Positions 18,268 through 25,901 of a stretch of 64,000 nucleotides of DNA are shown here, piece after piece. Made by a program: the position numbers and the translations under genes. Source of the DNA: CAZQHK01 sp964593455 (GTDB taxonomy: Bacteria; Muiribacteriota; CAYSPT01); NCBI GenBank assembly GCA_964593455.1, contig CAZQHK010000003.1, positions 1 through 64,000 of the forward strand, given 5' to 3'. Each line of letters begins with the position of its first letter. Position 1 is the first letter of the stretch. The notes beneath the pieces were generated by a model, which saw nothing but the letters and a program-made list of their open reading frames with translations, did not search any database and was not told the origin of the DNA.

Positions 18268-18321
18268 GATTATCAAACCTTTCTGATTTCCTTAATCTTT
18301 TAAAACCACTATAGTGAGTTC

Positions 18322-18351
18322 ATTATATAGAAAATTACTTCGTTCACTCAA
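18322..18351 (-). promoter_or_regulatory. Promoter for the SatP-like gene
   Basis: On the minus strand TTGAGT (18346-18351), an 18-base spacer and TATAAT (18322-18327) face the transporter gene. Confidence 0.45.
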
Positions 18352-18397
18352 GCACTCAAGTCTGCTTGAGGCAGGGACTAAGCATATCAGAAAAATT

Positions 18398-18448
18398 TTG
18401 CATTTGCAATAAATATTTGTTGACATTGCAAAAAATCTGTGGTAATTT
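18398..18448 (+). promoter_or_regulatory. PHA operon promoter with a TTGCATTTGCAA box
   Basis: A TTGACA (18420-18425), 17-base spacer, TAATTT (18443-18448) promoter precedes the reductase gene at 18502. The palindrome TTGCATTTGCAA (18398-18409) lies just upstream of the -35 box, and a half-site ATTGCAAA lies inside the spacer. The same 12-mer occurs before the phasin gene, so it is probably bound by the PhaR regulator encoded at 22221. Confidence 0.7.
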
Positions 18449-18501
18449 AACCGTACAACCACGAAATTAAGGAACGTTGGTTTTTGAAAGGAGATAGTTA
18501 A

Positions 18502-19242
18502 ATGAGTTTTCATAACAAGGTTTCAATCATTACCGGGGGAGCCCGGGGAATAGGATTTGCTATTGCAAAAAGATATCTTGCTGAAGGGGCCCGGGTGGCC
18601 CTGTGGGATATCCTGGAAGAAACCCTGGACGAGGCCCGGGAGAAACTTGCCTCCGGCGGCGGCGAGGTTCGGGCTTACGTGGTAGACGTTACCTCCTCCG
18701 AGCAGGTCAAGGCGGCCATGGACCGGGTGGAAGCCGACTTCGGGGCGGTGGACATCATGGTCAACAACGCCGGTATAATCAGCGACTCGATGGTGCACAA
18801 GATGAAAGACGATCAGTGGAATGCCGTGATCAACGTCAATCTCAAGGGCGTTTTCAACTGCGGCCGTGAAGCCGCCGGCAGGATGCGTACCCGGGGTACG
18901 GGCGTCATCATCAACACCACCTCGGTAGTGGGATCCTGCGGCAATATCGGGCAGACCAACTACGCCGCTTCCAAGGCGGGTGTCATCGGCATGACCAAAA
19001 CCTGGGCCAAGGAACTGGGCCGTAAGGGTGTCAGGGTCAACGCCGTGGCTCCCGGGTTTATTATGACCGAGATGATGGAAACGGTCCCTGACAAGGTGCT
19101 GGACATGATCAGGGACAAGACGCCGCTCAACCGGCTGGGTCAACCCGATGAAATAGCAGCGGCTTTCGCCTATCTGGCTTCGGATGATGCCTCATTTGTT
19201 ACCGGCCAGGTGTTGGGTATCGACGGCGGCCTGGTGCTGTAA
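18502..19242 (+). CDS. phaB: Acetoacetyl-CoA reductase-like SDR (PhaB/FabG type)
   Basis: A 246-residue short-chain dehydrogenase with TGGARGIG for the cofactor near residue 11, NNAGI near 88, and the Ser-Tyr-Lys centre (TTSVVGS and YAASKAG). First gene of the PHA operon, so reduction of acetoacetyl-CoA to (R)-3-hydroxybutyryl-CoA is the likely role. Sequence alone cannot separate PhaB from a FabG reductase. Shine-Dalgarno AAAGGAGA precedes ATG 18502. Confidence 0.85.
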   Translation: MSFHNKVSIITGGARGIGFAIAKRYLAEGARVALWDILEETLDEAREKLASGGGEVRAYVVDVTSSEQVKAAMDRVEADFGAVDIMVNNAGIISDSMVHKMKDDQWNAVINVNLKGVFNCGREAAGRMRTRGTGVIINTTSVVGSCGNIGQTNYAASKAGVIGMTKTWAKELGRKGVRVNAVAPGFIMTEMMETVPDKVLDMIRDKTPLNRLGQPDEIAAAFAYLASDDASFVTGQVLGIDGGLVL

Positions 19243-19262
19243 CATAAGGAGGAAATTCTATC

Positions 19263-20381
19263 ATGTGTGTCCGGACTGTCCTGGATGAAATTCCCTTTGC
19301 TGAACTGTGGAAGGCGCCGCGCCGGGCCAGGAACTGGCTACGCTTCATGAAGGGTGAACTCACTCCCCGCCTGGCCCGGACGCCGTCGCGGGAAGTGTCT
19401 CGCTGGGGCCGCGTGCGCCTGCTGCGCTACGAGACGAAAGCGGCGGAAAAGACCTGCCCGGTCCTGATGGTTCCATCGATTATCAACAAGTACTATGTGC
19501 TGGACTTGCGGCCGGGACAAAGCATGGTGGAATTCCTGGTTGACGCGGGTATTCCCGTTTACATACTCGATTGGGGCGAGCCCGGCCCCCAGGACCGCTT
19601 TGCCACCATGGAAGATCACATCATACGGTGGCTCGACGCAGCGGTGCGCCGCTCCTGCCGGGATGCCGGCGTGGAAAGAATACACCTGCTCGGTTATTGT
19701 GTAGGAGGAACGTTCGCAAGCATCTACACCGCGGTCAGGCCGAAGCGGGTAGCCGGCCTGATAGCGTTGACTTCACCGGTTAACTTTCACGACGACGGAT
19801 TGCTCAGTTCCTGGGCCGGTGAGACGTCTCTGGACATCGAACGGTTGGCCGAGGTTATGGGGTCCGTTCCCTCGGAGCTTATGCAGGCTTCATTTTTCAT
19901 GCTCAATCCGGTTGCCCAGAGAAGAAAGATCACGGCGTTGATCGAACGGTTCTGTGATGAAGGCTACGTGGAACGTTTCCTGGCGTTGGAGACCTGGCTC
20001 AACGACAACGTGGATTTTCCCGGTGCCACCTACGTGCGGCACATCCGGGATCTCTACCGGGGTAACAAGCTGATCAAGGGCACCTTTTGCCTTGACGGCG
20101 TCCCGGTGCGGTTGCAGGACATAACCTGCGCGGTTCTGACCGCCTTTTCCACCAGGGACCACATCGTCCCCGACCCGTCGGCGGCCGTCTTTCACGACCT
20201 GGTGTCAAGCAGGGACAAGACCTTACTTGAGCTTGAAGGCGGGCACATCGGGGTGACCGTGGGCCGCCGGGCCCGCAACAACCTGTGGCGTGAAGTCCGT
20301 CAATGGCTGGAAAACCGGCCGTGCCTGCCGGCAGTACATTCCTCCGTGACTTCCCTGCTGGAGCATACCCGGGTAAGGTAA
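19263..20381 (+). CDS. phaC: PHA synthase PhaC, class III-like (first copy)
   Basis: Polymerises hydroxyacyl-CoA into PHA. The 372-residue length fits class III/IV synthases. The lipase-like box GYCVGG gives Cys146, with Asp299 (STRDHIVPD) and His328 (GGHIG) completing the triad. It starts 20 bases after the reductase gene with AAGGAGG. A second, divergent PhaC copy lies 0.7 kb downstream, separated by a PhaE-like gene. The copies differ throughout, so this is not a recent duplication. Confidence 0.9.
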   Translation: MCVRTVLDEIPFAELWKAPRRARNWLRFMKGELTPRLARTPSREVSRWGRVRLLRYETKAAEKTCPVLMVPSIINKYYVLDLRPGQSMVEFLVDAGIPVYILDWGEPGPQDRFATMEDHIIRWLDAAVRRSCRDAGVERIHLLGYCVGGTFASIYTAVRPKRVAGLIALTSPVNFHDDGLLSSWAGETSLDIERLAEVMGSVPSELMQASFFMLNPVAQRRKITALIERFCDEGYVERFLALETWLNDNVDFPGATYVRHIRDLYRGNKLIKGTFCLDGVPVRLQDITCAVLTAFSTRDHIVPDPSAAVFHDLVSSRDKTLLELEGGHIGVTVGRRARNNLWREVRQWLENRPCLPAVHSSVTSLLEHTRVR

Positions 20382-20390
20382 AGAGGACCG

Positions 20391-20426
20391 CTCAGCGTGT
20401 GTTCAGGATCAGGCCCGCACGCTGAG
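20391..20426 (+). other. Hairpin between phaC and the PhaE-like gene
   Basis: CTCAGCGTG (20391-20399) and CACGCTGAG (20418-20426) form a perfect 9-bp stem with an 18-base loop, 10 bases after the phaC stop. It lacks a long T run, so it may be an mRNA-stability or partial-termination element rather than a strong terminator. Confidence 0.5.
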
Positions 20427-20557
20427 TTCTGAAAAATAGTGTTTGAGATTGGGTGGAAGCATCTGATACAGTTGCTCCAAAAGAAGAGTTTAATCCTGAA
20501 GCAGACGGTAAAAGGCCACCGCCATTCAGGATCGGAATGGAAAGGCGTGAACTAACC

Positions 20558-21097
20558 ATGAATTTCAATCCTTTTGACATGTCGCGTCAGATGATGAAGG
20601 AATTCGAGCAGGGTTTCAGCGAGTACATGGAAAAAACCATGCGCGATCCCTATTTCATGAAAATGGTAGCAAAGAACATGAATGCCTCATTGGATTATCA
20701 AAGTATGCTCAAAAAGCATATAGCCACTGTACTCAAGACGCTCGGTATGCCTGATGAGGACAGCATGTCCAGCTTGTACCAGACGGTCCACAACCTGGAA
20801 ACCAGGCTGCTGGATATGGAAGAGCAATTCGAAGACCTGGTGGAAATAGTCGGCCGCCTGGCTACCGGCCAGAAGGCGGTGGCGGAGCTGCAAACCCAAC
20901 TGGTTGGCCTTAAGGACCGGCTGGAAAAAAACGCGGCGGCCCGGGGAAGCGCTCCGGTAAAAGCCACGGTAAAGAAAAAGACTCCGGCGAAGAAGACAAC
21001 GGCTGCTAAAAAGCCAGCCGCAAAAAAGAAAGCACCGGCAAAGAAGAAGCCCTCTGCTAAAAAGCCAGCCGCAAAAAAGAAAAGCACTACCAGGTAA
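20558..21097 (+). CDS. PhaE-like synthase subunit or phasin with histone-like tail
   Basis: A 179-residue protein. The N-terminal 120 residues are helical and amphipathic (MSRQMMKEFEQGFSEYMEKT, later NLETRLLDMEEQFEDLVEIV, a likely coiled coil). This resembles PhaE/PhaR partner subunits of class III/IV synthases. The last 50-odd residues are Lys-Ala-Pro repeats (KKPAAKKK), like the DNA-binding tails of PhaF phasins and histone H1. I chose ATG 20558; a GTG at 20453 would add 35 unlikely residues. Position between two phaC genes supports a synthase partner or a granule-nucleoid linker. Confidence 0.75.
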   Translation: MNFNPFDMSRQMMKEFEQGFSEYMEKTMRDPYFMKMVAKNMNASLDYQSMLKKHIATVLKTLGMPDEDSMSSLYQTVHNLETRLLDMEEQFEDLVEIVGRLATGQKAVAELQTQLVGLKDRLEKNAAARGSAPVKATVKKKTPAKKTTAAKKPAAKKKAPAKKKPSAKKPAAKKKSTTR

Positions 21098-21116
21098 CGG
21101 ATAAGGAGTCCAGAGC

Positions 21117-22214
21117 ATGAAAGAAAATGAGCAGGACAACTTACAGCTAATCGCAGAAGAATACCAGCAGGCCTACGAGTTTCTGGCGGCCAGTGAAGAA
21201 CTTAAGTCGTTCAGGGAAAACGTACGGGATTTCATGTCTCCCACCCCGCGGGACAAGGTGTACCAGGAGCATTCGGTAACGCTGTACCGTTACCGGCGAG
21301 CCACTCCCTCCTCATACCGGTATCCTCTTCTTATCGTGCCATCGCTGGTCAACAAACCCGCTATCATGGATTTGCTAAAAGGCGAAAGCTTCATTGCCGC
21401 CATGCTTCAGCGGGGGCTCGATGTCTTCATGCTCGAGTGGGGTGCGCCTACTCCGGGGCAGAAACACTACCGCCTGGATTTCTATCTCAACAATTACCTG
21501 GCCCGGGCGGTCCGCCGGACCATGAGAGCGTCCGGGTCCGCCGGAGTTTCGCTGGGAGGATATTGCCTGGGCGGCACACTGTCACTTTTGTTTGCCGCCT
21601 GTGACGGGGGCTGCCTGGTGAAAAGCCTGATACCCATGGTCACGCCGGTGGATTTTGAAGACCGGGGATTGTTGAGCTGGTGGGCTCGGGAGGAGCACTT
21701 TGACGTGGACAAGCTGGTGGACACGACCGGAAACATCACCGCCGAGTTCTTCGCCGGCATTTTTCCCTGGCTGGTCCCGACCGGCAAGCTCAAGCAGATG
21801 CGGACCCTCTACAAGAAACACCGTAATCCCGAGTTTTTAAAGAGCTTTTTCGCTCTTGATGTCTGGATTTCGGAGAACATACCGTTTCCCGGCCAGGTCT
21901 ACCGGGAGATAATCAAGAACGGGTACCAGAAAAACTCGCTGGTCAAAAAGCGCTCCTGGTCTCTTGGCTCACGGGAAGCCCGTCTGGCAGATCTTTCCAT
22001 GCCGGTCTTTGCCCTGGCGGCGTTGTTTGATCATGTTTCACCGGTAGAATCATGTACCACGCTGGGAGACTTGCTCGAAAAACATCCGGATTGCACCGTC
22101 ACTGCTTACCAGACCGGGCACCTGGGTATCGCCCTGGGTAAGGACCCGCGCAACAAACCCACCACGCTTTACTGGGACGATATAGCCGCCTGGCTGAAAG
22201 AGCGGGATCTGTAG
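21117..22214 (+). CDS. phaC: PHA synthase PhaC, class III-like (second copy)
   Basis: A 365-residue synthase with Cys150 in GYCLGG, Asp305 (LFDHVSP) and His335 (TGHLG). All three catalytic residues are present, as in the first copy. Starts 20 bases after the PhaE-like gene with a good ribosome-binding site (AAGGAGTCC). The two PhaC chains plus the PhaE-like chain may form one mixed synthase, or two enzymes of different substrate range. It ends 6 bases before the convergent phaR stop. Confidence 0.9.
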   Translation: MKENEQDNLQLIAEEYQQAYEFLAASEELKSFRENVRDFMSPTPRDKVYQEHSVTLYRYRRATPSSYRYPLLIVPSLVNKPAIMDLLKGESFIAAMLQRGLDVFMLEWGAPTPGQKHYRLDFYLNNYLARAVRRTMRASGSAGVSLGGYCLGGTLSLLFAACDGGCLVKSLIPMVTPVDFEDRGLLSWWAREEHFDVDKLVDTTGNITAEFFAGIFPWLVPTGKLKQMRTLYKKHRNPEFLKSFFALDVWISENIPFPGQVYREIIKNGYQKNSLVKKRSWSLGSREARLADLSMPVFALAALFDHVSPVESCTTLGDLLEKHPDCTVTAYQTGHLGIALGKDPRNKPTTLYWDDIAAWLKERDL

Positions 22215-22220
22215 CCCGGA

Positions 22221-22745
22221 TTATCCTTTTTTGTCGAGACGCTTGATTGCCGTTTCCAGGTCCTTCAGCTTCTTTTTGAGGTCGCTTATTTCTCCAGACT
22301 GTTCTTCCCCGGGTGGGGTTGCGTCTCCCCGTGAATCGAGCTGTTGCCCCCAGGGATTCATAAAGGAGGCTGCCTGCATGAAGTCGCCACCCTGCTGCTG
22401 GGGAAACAGGGGAGACAGGGTTCCCTTGAGAAACTGGGCTGCTATAGGAAAGAACTGGCTGAAAAAGCTTTTCAGGACCATATCGTTGGATCGAATCAGC
22501 CCGTGGACGAGTTCGGCCGGAACAGAATCATTGAGCACATCACCGTTTCGAGACAGAAGAATCTGCAGCAACGTGACCACGGTAACGTCCCGCCCGCTGC
22601 CGGCTTCCTGCACCTGCACATCCCGGCCTGCCAGTACCAGGTCGAGCAGATCATCCTTGGTCAGGTGGCAGGAACGCTCCGTGTCGTAGAAACGCCTGTT
22701 TTTGTATTTGCGAATAACTAATCGGTTTGTCACGGGTAAATTCAC
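22221..22745 (-). CDS. phaR: PHA synthesis regulator PhaR
   Basis: A 174-residue protein starting with the PHB_acc_N-type DNA-binding motif (RKYKNRRFYDTERSCHLTKDD). It is followed by the accumulation-regulator middle part and a C-terminal coiled coil (ISDLKKKLKDLETAIKRL). PhaR proteins sense PHA granules and repress phasin and their own gene. It is divergent from the phasin gene with palindromic TTGC/GCAA boxes between them, which fits autoregulation. Confidence 0.9.
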   Translation of the reverse strand: MNLPVTNRLVIRKYKNRRFYDTERSCHLTKDDLLDLVLAGRDVQVQEAGSGRDVTVVTLLQILLSRNGDVLNDSVPAELVHGLIRSNDMVLKSFFSQFFPIAAQFLKGTLSPLFPQQQGGDFMQAASFMNPWGQQLDSRGDATPPGEEQSGEISDLKKKLKDLETAIKRLDKKG

Positions 22746-22772
22746 CGCTTTCCATAAAAAAGTTCCACTTCA

Positions 22773-22801
22773 AATATACTATGGATAAAGGGATAAGTCA
22801 A
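22773..22801 (-). promoter_or_regulatory. Promoter for phaR
   Basis: On the minus strand TTGACT (22796-22801), a 17-base spacer and TATATT (22773-22778) face phaR. The palindrome TTTTGCAAAA (22815-22824) lies directly upstream and could be an autorepression site. Confidence 0.5.
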
Positions 22802-22838
22802 AATAATAAATTTATTTTGCAAAAAGTAAATATTTTTG

Positions 22839-22867
22839 TTGCATTTGCAAAACAGCTGTGCTATAAT
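22839..22867 (+). promoter_or_regulatory. Phasin promoter overlapped by a TTGCATTTGCAA box
   Basis: TATAAT at 22862-22867 is preceded by a 17-base spacer and TTGCAT at 22839-22844. The -35 box is itself the first half of the palindrome TTGCATTTGCAA (22839-22850). Binding there would block RNA polymerase, as expected for a phasin gene repressed by PhaR. Confidence 0.65.
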
Positions 22868-22949
22868 TGGACCATGGAAACGACGGATACCCCGGGACGT
22901 CAAGGAAGCAAGGAATTTGAAAAAGCAAAAAAAAGAAAGGATGAGAATC

Positions 22950-23285
22950 ATGATGAAGAACAAGGTAAAAGAAACAGCTGAAAACATTGCAAAAGGAGGA
23001 GAAAAAATGATGGAGAAGACAAGAGAGAAACTGAACGAGATCAATGAAGTTACCCGGAAGAGCATGGACGAGTACATCGACCTGGGAATCAAGGTGCAGG
23101 ACGAGATGTTTGAAATGGCCCGCCAGCAGATGGACAACTACCGTGAGTACACTGAGTTTGCCATGAAAAACCAGGCGGATTTTTTCAGCCAGTATCAGAA
23201 GAACTCCAAGAACACCCGGAAGCTGTGGCTTGAAGGTCTGAAAAAGTGGCACGAGTCGCTTGAGAATATAACCACACAGAAGTAA
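22950..23285 (+). CDS. Phasin-like granule protein
   Basis: A 111-residue, charged, wholly helical protein (REKLNEINEVTRKSMDEYI..., MARQQMDNYREYTEFAMKNQ) typical of small phasins that coat PHA granules. I take ATG 22950 because GAAAGG sits 9 bases before it; an in-frame ATG at 22941 is an alternative. It is followed by a strong terminator and preceded by a promoter with a PhaR-type box. A family-level match cannot be checked here, so the name rests on composition and context. Confidence 0.75.
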   Translation: MMKNKVKETAENIAKGGEKMMEKTREKLNEINEVTRKSMDEYIDLGIKVQDEMFEMARQQMDNYREYTEFAMKNQADFFSQYQKNSKNTRKLWLEGLKKWHESLENITTQK

Positions 23286-23310
23286 TGCGGCGATAGAGCT
23301 ATCGATTGCA

Positions 23311-23340
23311 GCGCTCCCCCTTTGGGGGGAGCGCTTTTTC
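23311..23340 (+). terminator. Rho-independent terminator after the phasin gene
   Basis: GCGCTCCCCC, a TTTG loop, and GGGGGAGCGC form a perfect 10-bp GC-rich stem followed by TTTTTCTTT. Confidence 0.9.
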
Positions 23341-23397
23341 TTTGCCGTGCATTCTTTAAAGCTATGAGTTGAACAGCGAGATTTGGCAGAAATTTTT

Positions 23398-23476
23398 TTG
23401 CATAAGCAAACATTATACGCGGATATTTTGCAAATGCAAATATCTTCTTGACAAATGTGTAGATCGCCACTATAAT
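23398..23476 (+). promoter_or_regulatory. Consensus promoter with two TTGC-N4-GCAA boxes
   Basis: TTGACA (23448-23453), a 17-base spacer and TATAAT (23471-23476) make a perfect sigma-70 promoter. Upstream lie TTGCATAAGCAA (23398-23409) and TTGCAAATGCAA (23428-23439). The second is the exact reverse complement of the box before phaB and the phasin gene. This places the secreted hydrolase gene at 23537 in the same putative PhaR regulon. Confidence 0.7.
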
Positions 23477-23536
23477 TATATGTTAGTTAATTAGCGCCAC
23501 AGGCGAGAGAATAACAGAGAAAAGTGGTGACCACAC

Positions 23537-24859
23537 GTGCAAAAACGGAGCGCGCGCGAATGTAGTGCGGTAGTTATTGCGTTGCTTACCGCTTTGGTTC
23601 TGTGTTTTCCTGTTCATTCATCCGCCACCTCGATGTACCGTCCCGAGCCGGTTCACGTTGTAAATGGAGAGACCGCTTCTCCATGGGCTTTCATCGAGCG
23701 GCATGTTGATCCCCACCCGCAGTTTCCCGCAGAGCCGTTTCATCCCAAACTGGTTCAGTTCTACCCCCAGACGATTGAGGCCTTCGGTACGAAGGAGCCC
23801 CATTCGAACACCTTCCTGCTGCATGCCATGCCGGGGTGGAATTCGAGCACGAAGCCGAATCCTGTTTTGATGATTCATGGCGCCAACGAGGATGCGACGC
23901 GGCGCTGGACCCGTCCGCTGTCCACGGCCCACCCTGACCACCTGACCCGACCCGGGCTGGGGCAATACCTGGCGGAAAATGGACACGCCGTGTTCGGAAT
24001 CTCATTCAGCCATTTCCATGGTTGTAATCTTCACCAGGGAGAACAGGTCGCCAATGCGATTACCCGTATCCGGACGCTTCTCGGACGAGAGGGAGATCCG
24101 GATTTCAGGGTTGACCTGATTACTTACTCCAAGGGAGCCATGGCCGCCCGTTGCTACGTGGAAAACGCCGGTGAAGGTTCCGGACTCGACTATCTGACAA
24201 TGTACCGGGAAGATGTCGGTACGATCGTTTTTCAGGTGGCTCCCATAGGCGGTCTCGATTTACCGTTCCGGTACTATGGCTATAACCTGTATGTCATGAG
24301 CACGGGAGCACCGGCTCCGGTGGGCGCCAAGAGGATGATGTTCATGGGATCCTGGCAGGAGACCGGTGACAATTATATCCACTCGGGCTGCTTTCCCGGC
24401 CAGCTGCAGATGATCCATGATATTCGAGAACGTGGTGTTCCCGACGGACCGTTGAGTTACACTGCGGATGCCAATTACACGTCGCAGTGTCTTCGTTCGG
24501 GAGGTGTTTCCATCTATCTCCATTCCGAGGGTCTGGAAGCCGCCCGCCAGGCCGGCGGCAATCTAATCGAACGACTCAATGAACAGGGATTGCCCCCCGA
24601 CGTTGAAGCCGTCTTGATAGCGGGTACCCATCCGGTGTTGTACGAGGAAACGAACTTTCCCCATTGGCGTGTTCCCAGCGGCATGGAGCTTACCGATACC
24701 AGCGACGGTGTCCTTTTTCTCAAGAGCGCGCTCTATGTCGAAGGGCTTACGGTCCGCGGCGCCAAGGCCGTGGCAACCAAAACATTTCCGCTCAACCACA
24801 TAGACATATCCCGTTCGCCGGACGTTTATAAGTTTATCGCCGGGCAGCTGGACCGATAA
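23537..24859 (+). CDS. Secreted lipase / PHA depolymerase-like hydrolase
   Basis: A 440-residue alpha/beta hydrolase with an N-terminal signal peptide (ALLTALVLCFPVHSSA). VLMIHGANED gives the oxyanion region, and the nucleophile elbow reads TYSKG (VDLITYSKGAMAARCYVEN). Later Asp and His residues (SDGVLFLKS, FPLNHIDISR) fit the triad. Lipase-like folds of this kind include extracellular PHA depolymerases such as PhaZ7, but the specificity is not readable. The upstream PhaR-type boxes argue for a PHA-linked role. A short region after it is empty. Confidence 0.75.
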   Translation: MQKRSARECSAVVIALLTALVLCFPVHSSATSMYRPEPVHVVNGETASPWAFIERHVDPHPQFPAEPFHPKLVQFYPQTIEAFGTKEPHSNTFLLHAMPGWNSSTKPNPVLMIHGANEDATRRWTRPLSTAHPDHLTRPGLGQYLAENGHAVFGISFSHFHGCNLHQGEQVANAITRIRTLLGREGDPDFRVDLITYSKGAMAARCYVENAGEGSGLDYLTMYREDVGTIVFQVAPIGGLDLPFRYYGYNLYVMSTGAPAPVGAKRMMFMGSWQETGDNYIHSGCFPGQLQMIHDIRERGVPDGPLSYTADANYTSQCLRSGGVSIYLHSEGLEAARQAGGNLIERLNEQGLPPDVEAVLIAGTHPVLYEETNFPHWRVPSGMELTDTSDGVLFLKSALYVEGLTVRGAKAVATKTFPLNHIDISRSPDVYKFIAGQLDR

Positions 24860-25146
24860 TGTGGTGTGGCACTATTAATGGGTTTGATTTAGCTTCAAAT
24901 CAAAAAATGAACGCGTAAAAGAGCATAATTTATTATATTTTTAAAACATCATTGTAATGTGCTCATTCTACCTATTGAAAAATGTTTTATGCAATATTAG
25001 ATGACATTTTTCTATTTTGTTAACAGTAATGTCAACGGTCCCTGAAAAGGCAGATTAACAGAGACTAAACGTCATTTCTTAAACTTCACTAAAACTGTCA
25101 TATATCGACTTGAAAACCGGCGCGCGAAAACTCTTATAGAATGTGA
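24860..25146. other. AT-rich gene-free stretch
   Basis: About 290 bases with no credible frame, notably AT-rich at 24890-25020, ending in a tRNA-Ser-derived fragment (25109-25130). It looks like a scar between the PHA locus and an accessory segment. Confidence 0.4.
25109..25130 (+). other. tRNA-Ser(UGA)-derived fragment, putative attachment site
   Basis: CTTGAAAACCGGCG (25109-25122) is identical to the anticodon-loop start of the tRNA-Ser fragment at 4036, in the same orientation. The following bases differ (CGCGAAAA), and 25116-25129 match 278-291 exactly. No T-arm follows. It is probably the crossover core left by an integrative element. Confidence 0.5.
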
Positions 25147-25203
25147 ATAAAGGCTGAGCAGTGCTCAGTTGGCGAGCAAGACAAAAAAGCTCTACAGATC
25201 CCG

Positions 25204-25719
25204 TTGTTGCTCGGCCTGGGACTCACCATGGCTTACGATGTTTATTTCATCGTTGATCGGGACAGAAAACAGATTCTTCGCTATCGGAGAATCCTCAAGC
25301 TGGCAACGGAAAGTGCATTCCGTTCTTTTTCCCAGCTTGCGGGCGTCACGACCAGTGGTCTGGAATCATCCGGCATAGGGCAGAAGGGTCCCGATGCGAA
25401 ACATTGGTCCTACTGCGTCCAGGTAATTTGCAATGATGGCAAGAAAATCCGTGTCCGCGGTTGGAAAAAGAGTTTAGAGGAGATCGAGAAGGCTGCCCGG
25501 ACAATGTCCGTCATCCTGGATACGCGGCATATCAAGGGACAACCTCGAAAACACCTCCGGGTAACGGCAGGGGGCTTCAATAGACAGGCGGTGATAGAGC
25601 ATCTCGATCCTTCTGTCTACAAACCTCCCTGGTATCAGGACACCGTCGTTATGTTCATGGGGGGCGTACTGGCGATACTGGCGGTCATGATCTGGATGTT
25701 CCTGAAGATAATGCTCTGA
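25204..25719 (+). CDS. Hypothetical protein with C-terminal membrane anchor
   Basis: Not recognised. The visible body (DVYFIVDRDRKQILRYRRILKLATES..., CVQVICNDGKKIRVRGWKKS) looks soluble, and the last 25 residues form one hydrophobic segment (VVMFMGGVLAILAVMIWMFL). The frame is open back to 25147 without a good start. TTG 25204 and ATG 25228 are both possible and neither has a clear ribosome-binding site. The N-terminus may have been lost at the tRNA-like scar 20-40 bases upstream. Confidence 0.5.
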   Translation: MLLGLGLTMAYDVYFIVDRDRKQILRYRRILKLATESAFRSFSQLAGVTTSGLESSGIGQKGPDAKHWSYCVQVICNDGKKIRVRGWKKSLEEIEKAARTMSVILDTRHIKGQPRKHLRVTAGGFNRQAVIEHLDPSVYKPPWYQDTVVMFMGGVLAILAVMIWMFLKIML

Positions 25720-25901
25720 TCGTAAAATCATCTTCTATGAGTGTTCTCGGCCTCCGTGAGCTCGTAGACCGGGGTGACCAAAATACCGTCAATAAAATTC
25801 AAAAAGATGGTACAATGGATAGCAACAAATCATTGTAAACAAGACCGCCGATTTCGGCCGCCGGATGGTCATTTTTTTAAGAATTAACCAGAGGTTAGCT
25901 T

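Noticed and set aside
20970..21090. Short tandem repeat or CRISPR-like array
   Set aside because: The repetition encodes the KKPAAKK tail of the PhaE-like protein in frame; it is coding low-complexity sequence, and no CRISPR array was seen anywhere in the window.
4036..25130. A single 21-kb island bounded by the two tRNA-Ser cores
   Set aside because: The enclosed DNA has two clearly different compositions and many core genes, and no integrase is present; separate insertion scars explain the cores better.
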